The notes: generated from the letters alone by a model not told the origin. A stretch of 6,549 nucleotides of DNA from Chloroflexota bacterium (GCA_005883775.1 VBEU01000033.1:1-6549), one strand, 5' to 3'. Positions 1-6,287 are shown, numbered from the stretch's first letter. Made by a program: numbers and translations.

Positions 1-68
1 GCGCGCTCCTCGAACGCGCGGATCATCCGCATCACGCGATAGAGGTCCATGGCCGTTGTCTTGTCCAT
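1..68 (-). CDS. Thiamine-diphosphate-dependent dehydrogenase E1 alpha subunit, N-terminal fragment (cut by window edge)
   Basis: Only the first 22 codons lie in the window. They read MDKTTAMDLYRVMRMIRAFE followed by ER, and the pattern LYR-x-M-x-x-IR-x-FEE is the conserved N-terminal helix of the E1 alpha subunits of pyruvate, branched-chain 2-oxoacid and acetoin dehydrogenases. In that family E1 alpha pairs with E1 beta, binds thiamine diphosphate and decarboxylates or cleaves a 2-oxo substrate, passing an acyl group to a lipoyl E2. The ATG overlaps the stop of the upstream alcohol dehydrogenase by one base (TGATG) and has a strong Shine-Dalgarno site six bases upstream, so the start is well defined. 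A second ATG at codon 7 has no such site. The catalytic ThDP motif lies outside the window, so the substrate (acetoin, pyruvate, branched-chain acid or other) cannot be decided. The family call rests on a short match. Confidence 0.72.
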   Translation of the reverse strand, partial: MDKTTAMDLYRVMRMIRAFEER

Positions 69-1144
69 CAGTTGCCCTCCGCCGGATGGAGCATCACGCG
101 GATCGCGCCCCCCCGCCGCTCGGTGAAGGTCTGCCAGGCCTCGGCGAACGAGCGAAGCGGGAAGTGATGCGTGACCAAACTGGTGACATCGACCTTCGCG
201 TCGGCGAGCAGCGCGAGCGCCCGGCCGGACACCCCTTTTGGATTTGCGAGCGAGCCGAGGATGTCGAGGTTGCCGAGCACGATGGTCGAAAGATCGACGC
301 CCGAGAGCTCGACGCCGGTTCCGGTCGGCCCACCGAGGACGACGCGGCCGCCGCGGCGCGCGAGACCGATCGCGGCGCGCACGGCCTCGGCCGTACCCGC
401 GAACTCAACGACGAGATCGGCCGTGCCCCGCAGTCGCGTCACATCCGCTGCATCGATGACCTCATCCGCCAGGTCACGGACGCGCGCGAGCCGGGCGCCG
501 CGACCGACGAGCGTTACCCGACCGGCACCGAGCGCGCGCGCCAGCTCTGCAACGCATAGTCCGATCGCGCCCGGGCCGATGACGACCACGTGCTCGCCGC
601 CTGCCATCCGGCCTCGTTCCAGCGCCCAGAGCGCGACGCCGAGGTTGTCAGTCCACGCCCCCTGCTCGAAGGTCACGTGCTCCGGAAGCGCGTGTAGTGC
701 GGCGATCGGCACGGCCGCGTACTCGGCCAGGCCGCCGCCGATCGTGAAACCGACGTGGGCATGGCCCGTTTCACGCTTGCCGTAGTTCTGACAGAGCGTG
801 TACATGCCCTCGCGGCAGCGATCGCACGTACCGCAGCCCACATGCACCTCGATGCCGACGCGTGTGCCGACGGCGAATCGCTCGTCGTTCGACATCGCGA
901 CCTCGCCGCTGAATTCGTGACCGGGCACGTGTGGGAACTTGATCGCCGGGAACCTGCCCGCGAGTATTTTCGCGTCGGACGCACAGACCATCGACGCCCG
1001 CACACGCACCAGAACCTCGCGCGGTCCGGGACGAGGCGTCGGTACCTCCCGCAGCGCGAAGTGATCCTGCGCGGTGAACACCACGGCAAGCATCGTCGCG
1101 GGTATATCGGCGGAGCCGATGGACTCGCGGACGGCACTCTTCAT
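68..1144 (-). CDS. Zinc-dependent medium-chain alcohol dehydrogenase (second of two paralogues)
   Basis: A 358-residue cytoplasmic NAD(P)-dependent dehydrogenase of the sorbitol/threonine/butanediol dehydrogenase type, expected to oxidise a secondary alcohol or polyol to a ketone (or the reverse). The N-terminal GroES-like half carries catalytic-zinc residues Cys54 and His76-Glu77 (in VPGHEFSGEV) and a full structural-zinc set Cys104, Cys107, Cys110 and Cys118. The Rossmann half starts with GPGAIG at 190-195. The position that is Glu in the family's usual EPL motif is Asp166 (TDN). The strand after the glycine motif reads LVGRGARL, without the acidic residue usual in NAD-specific members. The start at 1144 overlaps the nitroreductase stop as ATGA and has no convincing ribosome binding site, which suggests translational coupling; a later in-frame ATG at 1093 would begin at the conserved domain. 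The C-terminus (LVTHHFPL, then SFAEAW) closely resembles that of the other dehydrogenase in this operon. The family is certain; the substrate is unknown. Confidence 0.93.
   Translation of the reverse strand: MKSAVRESIGSADIPATMLAVVFTAQDHFALREVPTPRPGPREVLVRVRASMVCASDAKILAGRFPAIKFPHVPGHEFSGEVAMSNDERFAVGTRVGIEVHVGCGTCDRCREGMYTLCQNYGKRETGHAHVGFTIGGGLAEYAAVPIAALHALPEHVTFEQGAWTDNLGVALWALERGRMAGGEHVVVIGPGAIGLCVAELARALGAGRVTLVGRGARLARVRDLADEVIDAADVTRLRGTADLVVEFAGTAEAVRAAIGLARRGGRVVLGGPTGTGVELSGVDLSTIVLGNLDILGSLANPKGVSGRALALLADAKVDVTSLVTHHFPLRSFAEAWQTFTERRGGAIRVMLHPAEGN
75..80 (-). promoter_or_regulatory. Ribosome binding site of the E1 alpha gene
   Basis: On the minus strand the bases read GGAGGG, six bases before the ATG at 68. 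The site lies inside the last codons of the upstream alcohol dehydrogenase gene. It decides the start at base 68 rather than the in-frame ATG six codons later. Confidence 0.7.
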
Positions 1145-1743
1145 GTTCGTGGCCGGCCTGGATAGCGGTCGATCGAGACGAGCTGGTCCAGGGGCAGGCG
1201 GTCGACAGTCGGCGTCTCGGCGGCGTAGCCGAACGTGAACGTCCCAAGGAACGTCCAGGACAGCGGCACGTTGAGGATCTTCTTCGCTTTCTCGGTGATC
1301 CAGTGCTGCACGAAGACACCACCGTAGCCGAGCGAATGTGCCCGCAGCCACATCGCGTAGATCGACATCGCCGCGGCCCACTCGAAGCCGTTGTCGGCAT
1401 GCACATTCGTCAGGCTCTTCGCGGGGTCCGCGAGGACGGCGATGACCTCCGGTGTCACAAGATCGTTCACACGGCCACTCGAGCCGTCGGGCCGGAAGAT
1501 CGGGTCCCAGTACGCCGAGAGGTCCTTGGACTCCTTCGCCAGCTCCTGCAGCTCGCGCTTTACCGACGAGCTCTTCACCCAGATGAAGCGGGCCGGTTGA
1601 CGATTCGCGGGCGACGGGGCCCATCGCGCCGCCTCGAGGATCTCGTCGACGTCGGCGTCCGGGACCATACCCGGTTTGAATGCGCGCACCGCGCGACGCG
1701 TGCGCATGAGCGCCCCGATGGAGCCGCGGACATCCACGCTCAT
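1141..1743 (-). CDS. Nitroreductase-family FMN oxidoreductase
   Basis: A 200-residue protein of normal length for the family, which consists of FMN-dependent dimers using NAD(P)H to reduce nitro groups, quinones, enones, halogenated aromatics or flavins. The N-terminal phosphate-binding stretch RTRRAVRAF lies at 14-22, followed by the helix EILEAARWAPSPANRQPARF (34-53), whose Ser-Pro-x-Asn-x-Gln segment is a family hallmark. The central strand VIAVLADP is at 100-107, the hydrophobic dimer helix with LGYGGVF at 138-144, and the C-terminal FGYAAETP at 171-178. In the first motif the Ser common in RRSVR is Ala18. The ATG is one base after the stop of the upstream dehydrogenase and has GGAG seven bases before it. 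The gene sits between two paralogous zinc dehydrogenases, so it probably acts in the same pathway, perhaps reducing an unsaturated or nitro/halo intermediate; that role is inference. The family is clear but the reaction cannot be assigned. Confidence 0.92.
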   Translation of the reverse strand: MSVDVRGSIGALMRTRRAVRAFKPGMVPDADVDEILEAARWAPSPANRQPARFIWVKSSSVKRELQELAKESKDLSAYWDPIFRPDGSSGRVNDLVTPEVIAVLADPAKSLTNVHADNGFEWAAAMSIYAMWLRAHSLGYGGVFVQHWITEKAKKILNVPLSWTFLGTFTFGYAAETPTVDRLPLDQLVSIDRYPGRPRT

Positions 1744-1744
1744 C

Positions 1745-2836
1745 TCAAGGCTCCACGATCACTTTCAGCGCGCCGTCGATGCGTTCGTTGAACGTCCGCA
1801 GCGCTTCGGCGAACTCGGAGAGCTTGAAGTGGTGCGTGATGAGCTTCGCCGCGGGGATGCGACCGTCGGCGATCAGCGGGATCACCTCTTCCATCGTGTT
1901 CCGATTCGCTCGGACCCCGTAGAGATCGATCTCCTCGAGGACGACCTTCTGAAAGTCGACCGACGACGGCTCCTTGGGGATACCCGTGAACGCGACGCGT
2001 CCGCCCTTGCGGACCATGCCGATCGACTGCCGGACGGAATCCTTGGTGCCGGCGGAGTCGACGGCGACGTCGGCCCCAAGGCCGGCGGTCAAGTCCCGGA
2101 CCCGGGCCACCGGATCGCCGTCGTGGTAATCGACGGTATCGAACCCGAGCTCCTTCGCGCGCTCGAGCCGCTTGCCGCCGCCCACGACGATGCAGCGAGC
2201 GGCGCCGAGCGCGCGGGCGCACATCGCGGTGAGGAGACCCATCCCGCCGGAGCCGACGGCAACGAAGACGTCGCCCGGATTGATGCCAGGCCTCTTCACC
2301 GAGTGCAGCGCGATCGACGCCGTGTCGCAAAGCGCAGCGACGTCCAGAGGCATCGAGTCCGGGATCCCAAAGACGCTCTTGATCGTGTGGACCACGTACG
2401 TCGCGTACGCACCCTGGGTGTAGTGGCCGTATTGACGATGGCCGAGATCCTCCCGACCGTAGTTGAGGCACAGGTTGTAGCGGCCGGTCCGGCACATCCG
2501 GCAGTAGCCGCACCCCGAGTGGCTCGTCCCGGCGACACGAGTTCCCGGGCTGAAGCCGTAGGCGGTCGCGACCTCGCCCGCCTCGACGATTTCGCCGGCC
2601 CACTCGTGACCAGGTATGAACGGGTAGGCGCGTGGCCAGCGGCCTTTGAAGGTTCCCTCGACGATCTCGGCGTCGGTCCCGCAGATCGCGATCGCGCGCA
2701 CGCGCGCCAGCACCTCGTTCGATGCGGGGCGCGGGATCGGCACATCGTCGCGGACCTCGAACGCGTGCGGCCCCGTGAGCACGAGCGCCTGCATCGTCGC
2801 GGTCTTCGGAGAAGCGCTCGTCCGAACGGCCTTCAT
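1745..2836 (-). CDS. Zinc-dependent medium-chain alcohol dehydrogenase (first of two paralogues)
   Basis: A 363-residue cytoplasmic dehydrogenase of the threonine/sorbitol/butanediol dehydrogenase type. Catalytic-zinc residues are Cys52 (ICGTDAE) and His77-Glu78 (IPGHEWAGE). The structural-zinc cysteines are 109, 112, 115 and 123. The nucleotide-binding motif GSGGMG is at 195-200, and the end of the next strand reads VVGGGKRL, lacking the usual Asp of NAD-specific enzymes. Asp171, preceded by Cys170, occupies the place of the Glu in the family's EPL motif, as in the paralogue at 68-1144. The start at 2836 overlaps the cyclase stop as ATGA and no ribosome binding site is visible, so translation is probably coupled. 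An in-frame ATG at 2866 would extend 10 residues back into the cyclase gene; one at 2794 would begin directly at the conserved domain. Substrate unknown; oxidation of a hydroxyl in the catabolised compound is the natural inference from its place after an importer and a hydrolase. Confidence 0.93.
   Translation of the reverse strand: MKAVRTSASPKTATMQALVLTGPHAFEVRDDVPIPRPASNEVLARVRAIAICGTDAEIVEGTFKGRWPRAYPFIPGHEWAGEIVEAGEVATAYGFSPGTRVAGTSHSGCGYCRMCRTGRYNLCLNYGREDLGHRQYGHYTQGAYATYVVHTIKSVFGIPDSMPLDVAALCDTASIALHSVKRPGINPGDVFVAVGSGGMGLLTAMCARALGAARCIVVGGGKRLERAKELGFDTVDYHDGDPVARVRDLTAGLGADVAVDSAGTKDSVRQSIGMVRKGGRVAFTGIPKEPSSVDFQKVVLEEIDLYGVRANRNTMEEVIPLIADGRIPAAKLITHHFKLSEFAEALRTFNERIDGALKVIVEP
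1751..1754 (-). promoter_or_regulatory. Ribosome binding site of the nitroreductase gene
   Basis: GGAG on the minus strand, seven bases before the ATG at 1743 and inside the end of the upstream dehydrogenase gene. It supports the start used here. Confidence 0.6.
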
Positions 2837-3597
2837 GGCTGGAATGCCACCACGCGGCAGATGCAACCCTCGCCGTTCTCCCAGCGCCAGGGGAACGCGC
2901 CGACCTCGATGCGCCGGCCGGCTACCTCGGCCATCTCGCCGCCGAGGTTCTCCAGCATCGGGATGTTCGCCTTGGCCATGTGGTAGTGCACGTGCTCGAA
3001 GTCTTTCATCGGAAGGGTCTCGTCGATGGGTTTTCCGGTCTGCGCCTCGTACTCCTTCACGAGATCCGGGCGGAAGTAGCGGACGCGCACGTAGAGCGAG
3101 TGGTCCATCGAAGCGAGGTCGCCACCGAACCAGCGGATCTTCTTATCTATGAGGTAATCGCACACCTCCGGCATCGGCCCGGGGTGGCGGTCGAAGTAGG
3201 TCACGTCGTCACGGGTGGGCTTCGTCCAGTTGTAGCGGTCCCACCCGGTGTACAGGATGACGACGTCCCCCTCGCGGATCTGCTCCCCCTTCGGGAGGCA
3301 CGAAAGGACGTCCTTGAGCGAGTAGTAGGACCAGGGCTTGGTGATCGGACGAAGGTCGATCACCAAGCCGGTGCCGTAGAGATCACCGATTGGGATCTCA
3401 CCAAGGTGCTTGCCCGTCGGCCAGTAATGGATGGGCGCATCGATGTGGGTGCCGGTGTGCATATTCGTGCGCACGAGGACCGTGCTCTTCCCGTCGCGAT
3501 GGTGCGTCGTGATGTCCGTGACCTGGATCGCCTCGAACTGCGGCCAGGTCGGCATCCGATCGCCCCACGGCTGGGTCAGGTCGACGAGCCTCGTCAT
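2833..3597 (-). CDS. Cyclase-family metal-dependent hydrolase (kynurenine formamidase/isatin hydrolase-like)
   Basis: A 254-residue protein of the cyclase superfamily (Pfam PF04199 by recognition), whose characterised members hydrolyse amide or lactam bonds with Mn or Zn, such as arylformamidase (KynB) and isatin hydrolase. The hallmark HxGTHxDxPxH is complete: His47, Gly49-Thr50-His51, Asp53, Pro55 and His57. The N-terminus VDLTQPWGDRMPTWP (5-19) and the internal GGDLASMDH (158-166) also match the family pattern, and His206 with Glu216 in HMAKANIPMLENL fits the conserved C-terminal His...Glu pair. At 254 residues it is longer than bacterial kynurenine formamidases (about 210); the extra length includes a charged segment near 170-200. 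No signal peptide is seen, so it is cytoplasmic. It is separated from the binding-protein gene by 13 bases; the GGAG just upstream abuts the ATG, so initiation may be weak or coupled. No tryptophan-catabolism gene is adjacent, so true kynurenine formamidase activity is unlikely. Substrate unknown. Confidence 0.93.
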   Translation of the reverse strand: MTRLVDLTQPWGDRMPTWPQFEAIQVTDITTHHRDGKSTVLVRTNMHTGTHIDAPIHYWPTGKHLGEIPIGDLYGTGLVIDLRPITKPWSYYSLKDVLSCLPKGEQIREGDVVILYTGWDRYNWTKPTRDDVTYFDRHPGPMPEVCDYLIDKKIRWFGGDLASMDHSLYVRVRYFRPDLVKEYEAQTGKPIDETLPMKDFEHVHYHMAKANIPMLENLGGEMAEVAGRRIEVGAFPWRWENGEGCICRVVAFQP

Positions 3598-3610
3598 CTC
3601 CGTTCGCCGA
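3598..3610 (-). other. Intergenic gap between binding-protein and cyclase genes
   Basis: At 13 bases, this is the longest gap between a stop and the next start that lies outside any likely coding frame in the window. It has no room for a promoter or terminator. On the minus strand it ends in GGAG directly against the cyclase ATG, too close for a good ribosome site. Transport and enzyme genes are therefore probably on one message. Confidence 0.6.
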
Positions 3611-4678
3611 TCAGTACGGGAAGTCCTTTACGCGCCCGAGCTGGTCGACGACCTTCTTCACGATGGTGAGGTCGGTGACGTCGTCGAACTTCAGGTCCTT
3701 CGTGATCTTCCCGAACCCCTTCTCGCTCGCGATCGTCCCTTCGATGTTGGCTTTGAGCAGGCCCTCGTTCTGCGGCCAGGCCTTCGCCTTCACCAGCGTG
3801 TCGAAGGTATCGGCGACAACGTCGGCCGCTTCCTTCGTCTGGGTCACGCCCAGGTCGATGATCTTCTGCCGGTTCGCGGAGTCGTACATCGCGCGGTTCG
3901 CCCGCATGAGCGCGCGGATGATGCACTCGGGTGTGGCGGGATCGTCCTTCAGGACCTGCGTCGGGACGATGTACACGGAGTACTGGTAATCGGTCAGGAC
4001 CTCCCACATGTTCGCGAGGACCGTGATCGTCGGTGTCTGCTTCTGCACCGTCTTGATCTGATCGATGTGGAGGACCGCCGTATCGGTCGTCCCGGTCGCG
4101 AGGGCCTGGACGCGCCCGGCGGTCGTCGTGGTAACGAAGGTGACGTCCTTGGCCGGGTCGAGCCCGGCTTTCTTCAGCACGATCCGCGTCATGACGTCAG
4201 CGAACCCGCCCGGCTCCTGGACGCCCATCTTCTTGCCCTTGAGGTCGGCCATGGACTTGATGCCGGGCCCGACTGCGAACGAGACGTCGACCAGAGGTGC
4301 GTAGGTGTAAATGATCTTCACGTCCGCGCCGTTGGCGATGGCGTCCACCACTGGCTCGGTCGAGGTGCCCGCAAGGTCGATCGCGCCGGATGCGGAGGCC
4401 CGGAGCGATCCAACGCCGCCGTCAAACCGCACGAGCTCGACCGTCAGGTTCTCGTCCTTGAAGTAACCGAACGCGTCCGCAACGTACGGCGTGAGATGGA
4501 CGACGTTCGGCGGCGTGACCGGCACCGCGATGGTGATCTTCTTCGCCGCGCAGGTCGCCTTCGGCGCCGCCGATGCCGCAGCGGTGCTGGGCGTCGCGGC
4601 ACCGCCGCCCCCACCGCCACACGAGGCCACCAGGATCGCGAGACCGAGACCGATCGACCCAACAGCACGCGCATGCAT
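3611..4678 (-). CDS. ABC transporter substrate-binding lipoprotein, NMT1/THI5-like (SsuA/TauA superfamily)
   Basis: A 355-residue secreted lipoprotein that captures the transported ligand outside the membrane. Residues 1-20 form a lipoprotein signal peptide ending in the lipobox LVASC with Cys20 as the lipidated residue, followed by six glycines and an Ala/Ser/Thr/Pro linker to about residue 40. The binding domain starts with KITIAVPV at 47-54. FGYFKDENLTVEL (70-82) and LKGKKMGVQEPG (147-158) are typical of nitrate/sulfonate/taurine/thiamine-precursor binding proteins. The ATG at 4678 has AGGGAG seven bases upstream. An alternative ATG at 4696 overlaps the permease stop as ATGA and would add six residues (MRGSSK), but that would place the ribosome site inside the coding region. 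Unlike many importer operons, the binding-protein gene comes after ATPase and permease, directly before the enzymes. The ligand cannot be read from sequence; members of this family bind sulfonates, nitrate, pyrimidine or aromatic compounds. Confidence 0.93.
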   Translation of the reverse strand: MHARAVGSIGLGLAILVASCGGGGGGAATPSTAAASAAPKATCAAKKITIAVPVTPPNVVHLTPYVADAFGYFKDENLTVELVRFDGGVGSLRASASGAIDLAGTSTEPVVDAIANGADVKIIYTYAPLVDVSFAVGPGIKSMADLKGKKMGVQEPGGFADVMTRIVLKKAGLDPAKDVTFVTTTTAGRVQALATGTTDTAVLHIDQIKTVQKQTPTITVLANMWEVLTDYQYSVYIVPTQVLKDDPATPECIIRALMRANRAMYDSANRQKIIDLGVTQTKEAADVVADTFDTLVKAKAWPQNEGLLKANIEGTIASEKGFGKITKDLKFDDVTDLTIVKKVVDQLGRVKDFPY

Positions 4679-4685
4679 CTTCGAA

Positions 4686-4691
4686 CTCCCT
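4686..4691 (-). promoter_or_regulatory. Ribosome binding site deciding the binding-protein start
   Basis: AGGGAG on the minus strand, part of a longer purine-rich GAGAGGGAG, seven bases before the ATG at 4678. It favours that start over the ATG at 4696, which overlaps the permease stop. It is among the strongest sites in the window, consistent with the higher dose of binding protein that importers need. Confidence 0.75.
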
Positions 4692-4692
4692 C

Positions 4693-5523
4693 TCATTGCT
4701 CTCTCTTTAGCCACGGCGCGATACGACCCTCGAGCCATTGCACGAAACCCATCATCAGGATGCCCATCGTCGCGACGACGATGACCGGGACGAACATGCG
4801 GTCGATACGGAAAACGTTCTCGTACGAGATGATCAGATAGCCGAGACCGACGAGGCCGATGAAGAATTCCGCGACGATCATGCCGATGAGGCCGCGGCCG
4901 ATCGCCAAACGGACTCCTGCCAGGACATAAGGCATGGCCGACGGAAGGATCACGTCGGTCCACAGACGCCGCTCGCTGGTGTTGAAGGAACGGGCCACCT
5001 CCAGCAGCTGGCGGTCGACGTTCCGGACACCCTGCTGCGTATTGATGAGGATCGGGAAGACCGCGAAGAGCGCGACGGTCGCGATGCGCGGCGCGTCGCC
5101 GACCGACCTGAACGCCACCGCTATGAGTGGCACGAGCGCGACCGAGGGTACCGAGTACAAGGCCGACACGAGCGGATCGATCGCGTTGTAGACAAAGCGC
5201 CAGCGCCCCGAGGCGACGCCAAGCACCAGCCCGACCGCCAGCGCGACGGCGAGGCCGCCGAAGAGCTCGCGGAAGCTTTGCCCCATCGCGTCCTGGAGCT
5301 CACCGTTCGCGATGAGCTCGAAGAACGCTCGGAAGATATCGGACGGCGGGCGGAGGATGAGCTTGTTGAGGGTCGGGCCGAAGAGCTCCCACACGCCCAG
5401 GACCACCGCGATCGCACCAAGACGCACCACCCAATCGCCGGGCCGCAGCCGGCGCCAACGGCTCGTCCGCACGCCGACAGCGCGCGACTCGTCGACCTCG
5501 ACGCCTACCCGATGGAACGTCAC
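4693..5523 (-). CDS. ABC transporter permease, nitrate/sulfonate/taurine type (SsuC/TauC-like)
   Basis: A 276-residue inner-membrane protein of usual length for the family (about 250-280) that forms the translocation channel, probably as a homodimer. Hydrophobic segments lie near 33-49, 88-105, 116-137, 147-161, 199-235 and 244-262. The EAA loop that docks to the ATPase is visible at about 174-205: LEVARSFNTSERRLWTDVIL then PSAMPYVLAG. The usual Gly of the EAA motif appears to be Asn181. The conserved PSVALVPLIAVAF precedes the loop. No ATG occurs near the conserved start. A GTG at 5523 overlaps the ATPase stop as GTGA and has GGGAG eight bases before it, giving an N-terminus VTFHRVGVEV before the first membrane helix. 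The first in-frame ATG would be inside the domain at about residue 80. The gene lies between its ATPase and binding-protein partners. Ligand unknown. Confidence 0.92.
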   Translation of the reverse strand: MTFHRVGVEVDESRAVGVRTSRWRRLRPGDWVVRLGAIAVVLGVWELFGPTLNKLILRPPSDIFRAFFELIANGELQDAMGQSFRELFGGLAVALAVGLVLGVASGRWRFVYNAIDPLVSALYSVPSVALVPLIAVAFRSVGDAPRIATVALFAVFPILINTQQGVRNVDRQLLEVARSFNTSERRLWTDVILPSAMPYVLAGVRLAIGRGLIGMIVAEFFIGLVGLGYLIISYENVFRIDRMFVPVIVVATMGILMMGFVQWLEGRIAPWLKREQ

Positions 5524-6287
5524 GCCGCACGCTCCCGCAGGAGACGCCAGCAATGGTCGCGAAGCGGGATGAAGCGCGGGTGCGCGATGACGCTCTCCAC
5601 GGTGCGTGGCCGCGGGATGTCGACCTGGAAGAGCTCGCGCACGCGCGCGGGCCGTGCCGACAGCACGAGGATCCGGTCCCCCATGGCGATCGCCTCCTCG
5701 ATCGAGTGCGTGATGAAGACCATCGTTCGGGGCGCAAGCTGGTAGATGCGCAGCAGCTCGTCCTGCAGGACCTCGCGTGTCAGCGCGTCGAGCGACCCGA
5801 AGGGCTCGTCCATGAGCAGGATGTCCGGCTCGACCGCGAGCGCCCGCGCGAGGCCGGCACGCTGCTGCATCCCGCCCGAGAGCTGATTCGGGTACGAAGT
5901 CTCGAAGCCGCGCAGGCCGACCATCTCGATGTAATGCGCGACCCGCTCTTGGACCGTGGCCTTCGGCAAGCCGGCAAGCTCGAGTCCGTACGCGACATTC
6001 TCCCGGACTCGTTTCCAAGGCATGAGCCCGAAGTGCTGAAAGACCATTGCCACCTTGCGGCTGGGTGCGCGCACCTCGGTCCCATCGATGACGATGCGGC
6101 CATCGTCGATCGCGGCGAGCCCGTGCATGCAACGAAGAAGCGTGGTCTTGCCGCAGCCCGAGGGGCCCACGATGCAGAGGGTCTCGCCATCACGCACCGC
6201 CAGATCGAGAGCTTCGAACACGGTGACCGCGCCCGAGGCGAAGCGTTTCGTCACGTGCTCGACCGAGATCCGGATCGGCGTGGCCAT
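5520..6287 (-). CDS. ABC transporter ATP-binding protein, nitrate/sulfonate/taurine type (SsuB/TauB-like)
   Basis: A 255-residue cytoplasmic ATPase that powers the importer, with every catalytic motif intact. Walker A GPSGCGKTT is at 41-49, the Q-loop Gln84 in VFQHFGLMPW, the signature LSGGMQQR at 136-143, Walker B ILLMDEP at 156-162, the D-loop SLD at 165-167, and the switch His194 in FITHS. The FGLMPW stretch and the sequence DEPFGSLDALTR are typical of the taurine/nitrate/sulfonate transporter ATPases. The ATG at 6287 overlaps the stop of the upstream LacI-type regulator by one base (TGATG) and has GGAGGG seven bases before it. Its stop overlaps the permease GTG as GTGA. The function as importer ATPase is certain; the transported compound is not known. 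Confidence 0.95.
   Translation of the reverse strand: MATPIRISVEHVTKRFASGAVTVFEALDLAVRDGETLCIVGPSGCGKTTLLRCMHGLAAIDDGRIVIDGTEVRAPSRKVAMVFQHFGLMPWKRVRENVAYGLELAGLPKATVQERVAHYIEMVGLRGFETSYPNQLSGGMQQRAGLARALAVEPDILLMDEPFGSLDALTREVLQDELLRIYQLAPRTMVFITHSIEEAIAMGDRILVLSARPARVRELFQVDIPRPRTVESVIAHPRFIPLRDHCWRLLRERAA
5532..5536 (-). promoter_or_regulatory. Ribosome binding site for the GTG start of the permease
   Basis: GGGAG on the minus strand, eight bases before the GTG at 5523. Together with the GTGA overlap with the ATPase stop, it supports the non-ATG start. Confidence 0.65.

Noticed and set aside
1152..1159. GGCCGGCC palindrome shortly before the second dehydrogenase start, as a possible operator
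   Set aside because: It is an eight-base palindrome inside the nitroreductase coding end in a GC-rich genome, is not repeated at other junctions, and is expected by chance.
1145..1624. A 160-residue N-terminal extension of the second dehydrogenase in the same frame
   Set aside because: It overlaps the nitroreductase gene in another frame, is Arg/Pro-rich without domain features, and the dehydrogenase has a natural start in the ATGA overlap at 1144.
1676..2986. A 436-codon open frame on the plus strand, antisense to the first dehydrogenase
   Set aside because: Low-complexity Arg/Asp/Ala composition and no family motif; the minus strand here has all zinc and nucleotide-binding residues of a dehydrogenase. 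It is a mirror of that gene's codon bias.
4595..4622. GC-rich run of repeated glycine codons after the lipoprotein cysteine, as a possible repeat or structured element
   Set aside because: It is simply the flexible Gly linker common after lipoprotein cysteines; no flanking repeat or hairpin was seen.
3431..4840. A 469-codon open frame on the plus strand, antisense to the binding-protein gene
   Set aside because: The translation is Arg/Asp/Val-rich without any recognisable domain or membrane and signal features, and it lies opposite a gene with a full lipobox and family motifs. GC-rich third positions commonly leave the opposite strand open.
4738..5745. A 335-codon plus-strand frame rich in His, Asp, Glu and Arg opposite the permease
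   Set aside because: The charged composition is what reverse-complemented hydrophobic membrane codons give. The permease on the minus strand has the EAA loop and membrane helices.
5524..6132. A long N-terminal extension of the permease in the same frame to an ATG at 6132
   Set aside because: It would read through most of the ABC ATPase gene out of frame and gives a low-complexity sequence. The GTG at 5523 with a ribosome site gives normal family length.
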